From: an uncultured Eubacteriales bacterium
GTDB taxonomy: Bacteria; Bacillota; Clostridia; Lachnospirales; Lachnospiraceae
Assembly: GCA_951800645.1 (NCBI GenBank)
Contig: CATOIK010000016.1
Location: 1-58,317 of the forward strand
Reading direction: 5' to 3'
DNA: 58,317 nt
The position numbers and the translations under genes are program-made. Of this stretch, positions 47,416 through 55,294 are shown piece after piece. The notes under the pieces were generated by a model. It made no database searches, was not told the origin of the DNA, and saw nothing but the letters and a program-made list of their open reading frames with translations. How positions within the stretch are numbered: position 1 is the first letter of the stretch; each line of letters opens with the position of its first letter.

Positions 47416-48716
47416 AAGCAGCCATTGACTATATCTGCAACCCGGAAAAGACGGACGGAAAGCTGCTTGTTTCTTCCTATGGCTGTGCCGCCGAAACTGC
47501 GGATATCGAATTTTCCTGGACCCGCTGCCATGCCATCGACAAGGGAACGAACCTGGGCCGTCACCTGATCCAAGCCTTTCAGCCTGGGGAGGTCACGCCG
47601 GAACAAGCCCATGAGATCGGCATGGAGCTTGCAAAAGAAATCCTGGGTGGCAAGTATGAGTTTGTACTTACCACTCATATAGACAAAGATCATGTTCATA
47701 ATCACCTGATTTTCAATGCGGTCAGCTTTGCGGATTACAAGCATTATCATTCCAACAAGCGAAGCTATCACGATATCCGCCGTACCAGCGACCGGCTTTG
47801 CAAGGAACACGGCTTGTCTGTCATCATTCCCGGACAGGACAAGGGCAAGAGCTATATTGAACATCAGGCCACGCAGAGCGGCACCAGCTATAAGGTGAAG
47901 CTAAAAGCGGCCATCGACCGGCTCCTACCAGCCTGTTCCGATTTAGAAGAACTGCTTCGCCGCCTGCAGAGAGAAGGTTATGAGATCAAGCGAGGCAAGT
48001 ATATCTCCGCCAGAGCACCGGATCAGGAACGGTTCACCCGTCTGAAAACCCTGGGTGTGGACTACACCGAAGAAGCCCTTGCTGCCCGGATCGCCGGACG
48101 CGCCAGACCTTCCCGCCAGCCGAAACAGCAGGACGGAAAGATCAGTCTGCTCATTGATATTCAGAACAACATCAAGGCGCAGCAGAGTGCAGGCTTCACC
48201 CATTGGGCGAAGCTGAACAATCTGAAACAGGCCGCTAAAACGATGAACTTCTTGACGGAGCATGGCATCGGCAGCTATGAGGAATTGGAAAGCAGGTTGG
48301 CCGCCGTGTCTGAACGCAGGGATGCCGCTCATGCAGAAATCAAGCGGGTAGAAAGCAGAAGTGCCGAACTTGCCCTTGTGATGAAGCACGCCGGAACTTA
48401 CCGTCAGCTAAAACCGCTCTATGACCGATACCGTAAATCGAATGATAAAGAAAAGTTTCTGCGGGGGCATGAGAGCGAGATCATCCTTTTTGAAGCGGCC
48501 GCCAGAGAATTAAAACGGCTGGGGACTGTGCCGCTGCCGACAACGGAAAGCATGAAAAAGGAACTTGCCAATCTCACCGCAGAAAAGGAACGGCTCCTTG
48601 CTGAATACAAAGCCGCAAGAACCGAAGCCCAGGAATACGATACCGTTAAGCAGAATGTGGATGCGCTGCTGGCCGTTCCAAAGGAATTGAATCATGCGCA
48701 TGATTTTCAATTATAA
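47376..48716 (+). CDS. Relaxase/mobilization nuclease (MobA/VirD2, MOBP type)
   Basis: 446 aa. The active-site motif is TTHIDKDHVHNHLIFN, with His101, His106, His108 and His110. The likely nicking Tyr is Tyr19 in AIDYICNPEKT. A coiled C-terminal region follows. It nicks oriT and pilots the strand in transfer. It overlaps mobC. The AT-rich ABC-3C genes begin about 80 bp after its end. Confidence 0.92.
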   Translation: MAVTKTHPIKSTLKAAIDYICNPEKTDGKLLVSSYGCAAETADIEFSWTRCHAIDKGTNLGRHLIQAFQPGEVTPEQAHEIGMELAKEILGGKYEFVLTTHIDKDHVHNHLIFNAVSFADYKHYHSNKRSYHDIRRTSDRLCKEHGLSVIIPGQDKGKSYIEHQATQSGTSYKVKLKAAIDRLLPACSDLEELLRRLQREGYEIKRGKYISARAPDQERFTRLKTLGVDYTEEALAARIAGRARPSRQPKQQDGKISLLIDIQNNIKAQQSAGFTHWAKLNNLKQAAKTMNFLTEHGIGSYEELESRLAAVSERRDAAHAEIKRVESRSAELALVMKHAGTYRQLKPLYDRYRKSNDKEKFLRGHESEIILFEAAARELKRLGTVPLPTTESMKKELANLTAEKERLLAEYKAARTEAQEYDTVKQNVDALLAVPKELNHAHDFQL

Positions 48717-48799
48717 CAGAAATAATGGAAGCCATATTGACCTATCTTTCTAACCAAAGTATAATGATTATGGATTATTATATGTACTGGGGTGAGAAG

Positions 48800-49543
48800 A
48801 TGTCGAACAAGGCTACTATTTCAAAGAGAGATGAGCGATTATTACATACAAAAAGCGGAAATCGTTGTGCCATGTGCAAAACAATTTTGGTCGATGTTGT
48901 AAACCCTTCTGCTGCATGTGTTGGTGAAAACGCTCATATTTATGGTGAAAAGCCCGATGCTGCACGATATGACTCAACTAAAGATTCTTCTTTCGTAAAT
49001 AGTGAGCAAAATTTAATTTTTCTTTGTTGTAATTGTCATAAGAAGATTGATACGGATGTGGCTTCATATCCAGCAAATGAACTATTCGCTCTAAAAGCGC
49101 AACACGAACAATGGGTTACACAAAAATTAGAGGAAAAATCTATTTCTTACAGTTTTGCTGAATTAGAAGTGCTGGCAAAGTATTTAGTATCATCAACAGC
49201 GCCTGCGCAAACAAACTCATCTTTTTCTCTGTTGAAAATCGATGAGAAAATCAAGAAAAATTCTTTGCTAGATGTTCAAAAGTATATAACAATGGGGTTA
49301 TCCAGCAATTTCACGATTGCAGATTACTTAAACAGGCACCCAGACCCGTTATTTGCTGCAAAATTGACTAATATTATGGCTCAAAAGTATCGAGAACTGA
49401 AATCGAATGGATTAGACAACTATGAAATCTTTGATGAGCTTTGGACTTTTGCAAGCGGGAATAATTCTGATTTTTCCTATAAAGCGGCAGGTCTTGGCAT
49501 ACTAACCTACTTTTTCGAAAAGTGTGAGGTGTTCGAAAAATGA
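48800..49543 (+). CDS. HNH nuclease effector of an ABC-three-component (ABC-3C) system
   Basis: 247 aa from ATG 48800. The N-terminal HNH domain has Cys23/Cys26 (RCAMC), AHI with His46, Asn71 in EQNLIF, and CCNCH (76-80), a zinc-bound HNH arrangement. The C-terminal half is helical and lacks a known nuclease motif; it is the region where ABC-3C effectors carry their coupling domain. The next gene overlaps it by 4 bp. The module is AT-rich compared with the element backbone. Confidence 0.82.
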   Translation: MSNKATISKRDERLLHTKSGNRCAMCKTILVDVVNPSAACVGENAHIYGEKPDAARYDSTKDSSFVNSEQNLIFLCCNCHKKIDTDVASYPANELFALKAQHEQWVTQKLEEKSISYSFAELEVLAKYLVSSTAPAQTNSSFSLLKIDEKIKKNSLLDVQKYITMGLSSNFTIADYLNRHPDPLFAAKLTNIMAQKYRELKSNGLDNYEIFDELWTFASGNNSDFSYKAAGLGILTYFFEKCEVFEK

Positions 49544-49779
49544 TTTTGCCAGACAAAAATATAAAACTTGAGTATTCTTTATTAAACTGTGGTGCCATCG
49601 TATTAGATGAAATTTCTGAACCGCAAACCGTATCGTTACTATGGGATAAATCTAAAACTCATGAAACTTTAGTAAATTATGAGAAATTTTTGCTAACGTT
49701 AGATTTTCTGTATTTAATTGGCGCTATTAGCATAAAGGATGGTTTGATTGTGAGGTGTAGGAATGATTCACTCAGTTAG
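49540..49779 (+). CDS. ABC-3C middle component
   Basis: 79 aa. It starts at an ATGA overlap with the HNH gene and overlaps the ATPase gene by 17 bp. ILPDKNIKLEYSLLNCGAIVL and FLLTLDFLYLIGAI resemble the small middle component (MC) of ABC-3C systems, a winged-helix-like protein. It is assigned largely by its place between the effector and ATPase genes. Confidence 0.72.
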   Translation: MILPDKNIKLEYSLLNCGAIVLDEISEPQTVSLLWDKSKTHETLVNYEKFLLTLDFLYLIGAISIKDGLIVRCRNDSLS

Positions 49780-51526
49780 AAGCAATAATCCAAAATTCAA
49801 ACCGGTAGTGTTTCATTCTGGTTTTAATGTTGTTTTGGCCGATCGTAAGCGTGGTAGTGATACCGAAGAAAAGCGTACACGAAATGGTGCTGGAAAAACA
49901 ACATTGGTTGAAATCATACATTTTTGCTTAGGTTCTCAGGTGACTCGAAATTCCGTATTTAAGAATGAAAACCTTAAAGGCTGGTCTTTCATTTTAGAAA
50001 TAGATGTCAGAGGGAAAGCATATTGTATCGAACGCTTTACGGATTGTCCAGGAAAACTTTATATTGATGGAGAATTATCGTCTCTCGACTTTGACTGTAA
50101 GTACGATCAGATTAAACATCGTTACTATGTTTCCCCCGGAATTTTCAACAAAGTAATGTTGACAGAATTCTATGGCATTGAAATGGTTGATAATAGCCAA
50201 CAGTATCTTCCGACATTTCGAGAATTAATTTCTTATGCAGTTCGAAAAAATGTTGAAGGATATAAGAGTGCTTTTGAGTTCTTTTCTCGTCAAAAAGCCT
50301 CCAGTGTACAGGCATGCAACGCTTATTTTCTAAATCTAAGCATGGAATATGCTGCTCAATTTCAGAGTCTAAAGGAAAAGAAGAAAGGAATTGATGACTA
50401 TAAACATGCTGCACAATCTGGCGTCATTGGAGCGTTTAGCCTAAACATTGGTGAACTAAGCACCGAAGTTATCACTCGTCAAAATGATGTTGATGCACTT
50501 AAAGAGCAGTTAGAAGCATTTCAAATCCACCCCCAGTATGAGGAAATTTCTAAGGACGCTAATGACTTGACTGAACGAATTCACTCGTGCACCAATATGC
50601 TTATTCTTCGTCAACAACTACTGGAAAGATATGAGACAAGCTATAGTGATGAAACACCGGAACTCCCTATTGCTGACATTGAAAAGATTTATTCCGAAGC
50701 AGGGATTCTATTCCGAGATTCAATTCTTCAACCTCTTTCCGATGTAATCAATTTTCATAAAACGATTGTCGCAAATCGCAGGGAATATCTCCATAGTGAG
50801 ATTATTTCTTTACGCAAAGAAATTGACAAGCTGAATGAGCAAATTGAGAATTTAAGTTCTCAGCGTGCAGAGTTAATGAAAGTACTGGAAACTCATGGCG
50901 CATTAGCCGAGTATGTACTTATTCAGGATCGCTATGCAAAAGCAAAACAGCTCTTAGAAGATGCGAAGAAGCGGCTTGAATCAGCAGAATATATTGAAGA
51001 TAGTAAAAGCCGCTTAAAAATTGAAAGTCAAGAACTTTTACTAAAATCTCGGCAAGACTATAACGAGAGGATTCAAACCCGTGAACAAGCCATTTCTTTA
51101 TTCAAGGCAAACACAGAGTTCTTGTACCCAGAAGCGGGAACATTAACTATTGATTTGAAGGAAAGCGGGTATTCCTTTGGAGTTGATATCAAGAGTTCTC
51201 GCAGTCAAGGCGTAAACTACATGAAAGTCTTTTGCTATGATATGGTTCTCGCTGAGTTGGGACATTCAAAAGCACATTATCCTGATTTTCTGGTGCATGA
51301 TAGTACAATTTTTGATGGGGTCGATGAAAGGCAAGTTGCAAGAGCATTGATGCTTGCTCAGTTAAAGAGCGTTGAGCTTGGATTTCAATATATATGCCTT
51401 ATCAATTCTGACATGGTGCCGTATCAGGAGTTTGATGACGAATTTACTAAGCAATTCAATGACAGTATCGTACTTCGAATTTCAGATGAGCAAGAAGATG
51501 GTGGCTTATTAGGAATTCGCTTCTGA
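49763..51526 (+). CDS. ABC-3C ATPase (SMC-like, DUF2326 type)
   Basis: 587 aa. Walker A is TRNGAGKTTLVEIIHF (Lys45). A long coiled coil covers about residues 195-430. The C-terminal ATPase half has DFLVHDSTIFDGVDERQ (about 508-524), the DUF2326 hallmark, where Walker B is replaced by an FLVHDS-type strand. It should sense an invader or nucleoprotein state and license the HNH effector. It is the last gene of the three-gene unit and is followed by a terminator. Confidence 0.85.
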   Translation: MIHSVRSNNPKFKPVVFHSGFNVVLADRKRGSDTEEKRTRNGAGKTTLVEIIHFCLGSQVTRNSVFKNENLKGWSFILEIDVRGKAYCIERFTDCPGKLYIDGELSSLDFDCKYDQIKHRYYVSPGIFNKVMLTEFYGIEMVDNSQQYLPTFRELISYAVRKNVEGYKSAFEFFSRQKASSVQACNAYFLNLSMEYAAQFQSLKEKKKGIDDYKHAAQSGVIGAFSLNIGELSTEVITRQNDVDALKEQLEAFQIHPQYEEISKDANDLTERIHSCTNMLILRQQLLERYETSYSDETPELPIADIEKIYSEAGILFRDSILQPLSDVINFHKTIVANRREYLHSEIISLRKEIDKLNEQIENLSSQRAELMKVLETHGALAEYVLIQDRYAKAKQLLEDAKKRLESAEYIEDSKSRLKIESQELLLKSRQDYNERIQTREQAISLFKANTEFLYPEAGTLTIDLKESGYSFGVDIKSSRSQGVNYMKVFCYDMVLAELGHSKAHYPDFLVHDSTIFDGVDERQVARALMLAQLKSVELGFQYICLINSDMVPYQEFDDEFTKQFNDSIVLRISDEQEDGGLLGIRF

Positions 51527-51538
51527 AAGCACAAAAAT

Positions 51539-51586
51539 GGGAGTACAGCCCTCGGAAACTTCACAGAAAAGCTGTACTCCCGTTTT
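51539..51586 (+). terminator. Terminator after the ABC-3C operon (repeat copy 1)
   Basis: GGGAGTACAGC/GCTGTACTCCC with a 21-nt loop, followed by GTTTTG. A near-identical copy lies at 52629-52674. Confidence 0.88.
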
Positions 51587-51742
51587 GCGTAATAAAAATT
51601 GTTTGAATTAAGTTTTTTAGTGTGGCAATAAAGCACATGAACCTTTCCAAAACGCCTACTACGGCGAAATTTGCTTCTCTTATAGAAATAGAAACCCTTT
51701 CATGTTAAAATTAAAATACATACTCTAAGGAGGTTAAAGCGC

Positions 51743-52621
51743 ATGGACGAAAATAATTCCATCCAGCTTTTTGAAGATAGAAAAATACGCACCGCATGGG
51801 ACGAAGAACAAGAAGAATGGTATTTCTCTGTTGTGGATGTTATTGCTGTCTTGACAGATAGCTCTAATCCAACAGACTACCTCAAAAAAATGCGTAAGCG
51901 TGATGAACAGCTTGCAAGCTACCTGGGGACAAATTGTCCCCAGGTAGCAATGATGGGTGCAACAGGCAAAAAGCGTAAAGTGTTGGCGGCAACGGCTGAA
52001 CAGATCTTACGCATTATTCAGTCCATCCCATCACCTAAGGCTGAACCATTCAAACTCTGGCTTGCTCAGGTCGGCCGTGAACGCATCGAAGAAACGATTG
52101 ACCCGGAACAGGCAATCGACCGCGCATTAGAGACCTATCAGAAAAAGGGCTATGATACAGGCTGGATTCATCAGCGGCTCCTTTCCATCCGTGTCCGTAA
52201 CGAGCTTACCGCAGAATGGCAGGAGCGCGGCGTGCAGCAGGGCAAAGAGTATGCCATTCTCACCGATGAGATCACCAAAGCATGGTCTGGCATGACTACT
52301 CGGCAATATAAGAAGCTGAAAGGTCTGAAAAAAGAAAACCTCCGTGATAATATGAGTACGATGGAAATTGTTTTGAATATGTTGGCAGAGGCAACAACCA
52401 CAGAACTGTCAAAAGCACATCAGCCGGAAGGTTTTTCTGAAAGTCAGAAGATTGCCCGTCGTGGCGGCAGCTATGCCAGTCAGGTTCGGCAGGATATCGA
52501 AAAGGATACCGGGCGGCCGGTCATTACATCGCAGAACGCCGCACAGCTTAATGCCGTAGTCGTTGACATGATAGAAAGTGTAGCGGAAACGGAAAAGCCT
52601 GATAATGACGAAAATAAATAA
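51743..52621 (+). CDS. BRO-N/DinD-like protein
   Basis: 292 aa. The N-terminal BRO-like domain (about 10-110) has IRTAWDEEQEEWYFSVVDVIAVLTDS, DYLKKMRKRDEQL, and a middle part KAEPFKLWLAQVGRERIEE. The C-terminal half resembles DinD/antirepressor proteins (TTRQYKKLKGLKKENLRDNMS). BRO proteins bind DNA; in phages they act as antirepressors. AGGAGG lies 9 nt upstream. The gene is enclosed by two copies of the same terminator. Confidence 0.85.
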   Translation: MDENNSIQLFEDRKIRTAWDEEQEEWYFSVVDVIAVLTDSSNPTDYLKKMRKRDEQLASYLGTNCPQVAMMGATGKKRKVLAATAEQILRIIQSIPSPKAEPFKLWLAQVGRERIEETIDPEQAIDRALETYQKKGYDTGWIHQRLLSIRVRNELTAEWQERGVQQGKEYAILTDEITKAWSGMTTRQYKKLKGLKKENLRDNMSTMEIVLNMLAEATTTELSKAHQPEGFSESQKIARRGGSYASQVRQDIEKDTGRPVITSQNAAQLNAVVVDMIESVAETEKPDNDENK

Positions 52622-52628
52622 AAAAAGC

Positions 52629-52674
52629 GGGAGTACAGCCGATCGGACAAACCGAAAAGCTGTACTCCCGTTTT
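52629..52674 (+). terminator. Terminator after the BRO-like gene (repeat copy 2)
   Basis: GGGAGTACAGC/GCTGTACTCCC with a 19-nt loop, followed by GTTTTG. Arms are identical to those at 51539-51586 and loop ends are similar. Confidence 0.88.
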
Positions 52675-52781
52675 GTGTGACAGAAAGTATTTGCAATCGA
52701 GACTTTTTCTCCGTGTACCAGCAATCAGACCGACACATGAGAAATCATAAAGGCTCCCTTTGAAAATACGGATACAGGGAA

Positions 52782-52979
52782 TTATTCTGCGGTTTTTCCA
52801 CCCTTATCTTCACAGATTTTAGATCGTTTGGAATTGTAATACGGACAAGCGACCAGACACGCCCGGAAACTCTGCTTGCAGCCATGAACACATTTTTTAC
52901 AGATATGGTTATACTGCCGCCTGCCGTTCTCGCCCAGGAAGAACGCCCATTCCAGCCGCCACTTCTTGCTTCGGCTCAT
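52782..52979 (-). CDS. Small Cys-rich element protein
   Basis: 65 aa, basic, with a dense Cys cluster CKKCVHGCKQSFRACLVAC (about 28-46) that could bind a metal. The start overlaps the stop of the upstream ArdA-like gene (ATGA). It is the last gene of the topB-ardA operon. Function is unknown. Confidence 0.65.
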   Translation of the reverse strand: MSRSKKWRLEWAFFLGENGRRQYNHICKKCVHGCKQSFRACLVACPYYNSKRSKICEDKGGKTAE

Positions 52980-54802
52980 AGGCAGTCATGCTCCGGCACA
53001 TCACGACCGGGCTTCTTGCCCTCCGGTGGCTTATGCTCGGCACATTCCCGTTTGGCATCCTCCAGCCGTTCCCGGATAGAAGGCTTCTCCGGCGTTGTCC
53101 GTTCTGCGTACTCCTGGGCTTTTTCCAATTCTTCGCCGCGTCTGCCGTTGTTGATAACGCCGTCAATCATGCCGTAGTCATCCTCCAACGTCATTTCGAC
53201 CGTGCGGAGGGGATTATCCTTTTCCGGCTGCTCCGCTGCCACGGCAAATGCCCGTGTGCCGTTTCCCATAATAAGATACTTTCCGTCATCGGAAATATGG
53301 TGGACGCCGTAACCGGCCGCCTCCATCTGCTCCCGGCTCATAGCCGTCACCTGAAAGCTGCCCCTGGGTGTCTGCACACGTTCGCCAGTTTCAAAACGGT
53401 CTGGCAGATAAGCGAGGTCTTGCTTCTCTGCCGGGACAGGGAGAACAACGATATTGCCATTGATCTGCATAAATCGTTCCGGCGTTTTGAACTGTTCTGT
53501 GTATTTCTGGATCAGTTCCGGGGACAGGGACGCAAAATCTTCCTCACCAAGTCCAACCACCAGGAAAGTTCCTGCTACAATATCATAAATTTCTCCATCT
53601 TTATCCCGCAGTCCACGGTTCAGGCCAAGCCCGATGAGCTTTCCTTCATCATTACAAACCAGTGCCACCGGGTCAGAATAGGGATAGGTTGCCCCAATAT
53701 CACCGCCAACCTCTGCCTGCAGGGAATGAAGGTCGGGGGCGATCTCCTTCACATAGGGTTCCTTCATAGGCTCCACTACAAGCACAGTCATCTTTTCCGA
53801 GGCAGTCCTCTCCGCAGCGGACAGCATTTCATCCGCATGGGACTTGTCCGGGTCATCCAAAGCGGCCTTGACCTCCGCCGGGTCAAAATCAAGAAATTCC
53901 TCATAGCCCGTGGCGTCCTTGAACTTTTCAATCCCCGAAGGAAGATAGCCCTCCTGCGTCTGCCCCAGTGCCGCCAGCTTTTCATCCAAAGCGGAAATGC
54001 GTCCGGCCATCAGATTTTCATACAGTTCTTCCTTTGCGGCGTGTGCCTCCGGGTGCTCCGCCGCATACTGCGGATCGTTCTGACGGAAAAACTCGTCCAT
54101 GTCAAAGGCGATATCCATAGCCCATTCAGATTTTTCTTCTTCGGGAAGATCGTCCTGAAAAGTCATCACCCGGTACTCGTCGGGGATACTGCCGCGCTCG
54201 CCGTCATAATACTCATGGAAGGCTTCTCTGGTATCCCACACATAGCCCTGATCGGTGAAAGTGCCGTTTTCCTCCAACGCCACATCCCGGCCATAGGCTT
54301 CATAGTCGATATAGTTCTGCAGGTGGGCGGGAACTTTTGAAACCTCCAGTTCTTCGAGATAATAACGCCCCAGATCGTCATAATCCTCGATATTGGGGTA
54401 AATCTCATAACAATCCAGATTCTCCGTGAGGTTGATGATTTCCTGCAGGCTGCTGGTATAGTCACCGATCTCCATAGCGGCCTGGAACTTCGCATAGTCG
54501 CTCTGGTCCATTTCATCCAGCTTCGACGCCAGATAATTCAGCTCGTCCAGATTCTCATATTCACCCAGCTTACTGTAAAGGCCGTCCACATAGCAGTCAT
54601 AGTCCGTGATGAACCATTCCTCATAGGGATTGCCGAAGTCATCCTTCTGGCCGATCCCGATACGCTTAAATACTTCCTTCAATTCCTCGGCGGTGGTGGG
54701 AAACTTCACCCACTCGCCCACAAGCTCGCCCTCATTGTACTTCCCAAGATTGGTGATAAAGGCGGCAAAGGGATAATCCTTGTCGTGATCGTAATATGGC
54801 AT
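52976..54802 (-). CDS. ArdA-like antirestriction protein fused to DUF3846 and DUF4316
   Basis: 608 aa, strongly acidic. The N-terminal ArdA-like region (about 1-170) has AFITNLGKYNEGELVGEWVKFP and ITDYDCYVDGLYSKLGEYENLDELNYLA; ArdA proteins mimic DNA and block type I restriction enzymes. A DUF3846-like segment follows (ATYPYSDPVALVCNDEGKLIG). The C-terminal stretch EMTLEDDYGMIDGVINNGRRGEE fits DUF4316. It is preceded by a shorter related gene and by topB. Confidence 0.82.
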   Translation of the reverse strand: MPYYDHDKDYPFAAFITNLGKYNEGELVGEWVKFPTTAEELKEVFKRIGIGQKDDFGNPYEEWFITDYDCYVDGLYSKLGEYENLDELNYLASKLDEMDQSDYAKFQAAMEIGDYTSSLQEIINLTENLDCYEIYPNIEDYDDLGRYYLEELEVSKVPAHLQNYIDYEAYGRDVALEENGTFTDQGYVWDTREAFHEYYDGERGSIPDEYRVMTFQDDLPEEEKSEWAMDIAFDMDEFFRQNDPQYAAEHPEAHAAKEELYENLMAGRISALDEKLAALGQTQEGYLPSGIEKFKDATGYEEFLDFDPAEVKAALDDPDKSHADEMLSAAERTASEKMTVLVVEPMKEPYVKEIAPDLHSLQAEVGGDIGATYPYSDPVALVCNDEGKLIGLGLNRGLRDKDGEIYDIVAGTFLVVGLGEEDFASLSPELIQKYTEQFKTPERFMQINGNIVVLPVPAEKQDLAYLPDRFETGERVQTPRGSFQVTAMSREQMEAAGYGVHHISDDGKYLIMGNGTRAFAVAAEQPEKDNPLRTVEMTLEDDYGMIDGVINNGRRGEELEKAQEYAERTTPEKPSIRERLEDAKRECAEHKPPEGKKPGRDVPEHDCL

Positions 54803-54814
54803 ATCAGCATCTCC

Positions 54815-55294
54815 TTACAGTTCCGGCGCAAATTTTTCTTTATGGGGCTGCGCCTTGTTTTTCTCCGCACATTCCTTCTTGCCCTGTTCCAGCCGTTCCC
54901 GGATGGAAGGCTTTTTCTCCGGCTCCGCAGGGCGTTCATGGTTCCACTCATCGCCAGAAAGAGAAATGTATCCGTGTTCCGTAAAATGCCCCTGTTCCTC
55001 CTGCATGGCGTACTTGCCAAAAGGAACAGGGTCGATTGCTTTCAGAAGTTCCGGGGGTAACGGCGTATCCATGTGCTGTGCCAGATACCGCCAGCCCAGA
55101 TCGTTCAGATCGTGGATATTGGGCTCAAATACGAAAGAGTCGATGTTGTCCGCAAACTCCTTAAATTGTTCTGGTGTTGTCAGCTTGAAGGGCGAGGCCT
55201 GCACCGCCGCCAACAGTTCCCGATCCTCCGGGGAGAGGGCAGCCACCGCCGCCCTCACTTCGGGTAAATGTTCCAAAGTCTTATTTTCTGCCAT
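54815..55294 (-). CDS. Element protein of the antirestriction operon
   Basis: 159 aa from ATG 55294 (a TTG 9 nt earlier is also in frame). It is acidic at the N-terminus (LEHLPEVRAAVAALSPEDRELL) and has WRYLAQHMDTPLPPELLKAIDPVPFGKYA. The C-terminal RPAEPEKKPSIRERLEQGKKECAE parallels the tail of the neighbouring 608-aa protein (KPSIRERLEDAKRECAE), so the two are related there. Function is unknown. It overlaps the end of topB. Confidence 0.7.
   Translation of the reverse strand: MAENKTLEHLPEVRAAVAALSPEDRELLAAVQASPFKLTTPEQFKEFADNIDSFVFEPNIHDLNDLGWRYLAQHMDTPLPPELLKAIDPVPFGKYAMQEEQGHFTEHGYISLSGDEWNHERPAEPEKKPSIRERLEQGKKECAEKNKAQPHKEKFAPEL

Noticed and set aside
52988..54340. Long plus-strand frame opposite the ArdA-like gene
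   Set aside because: Shadow frame caused by codon bias of the real minus-strand gene.
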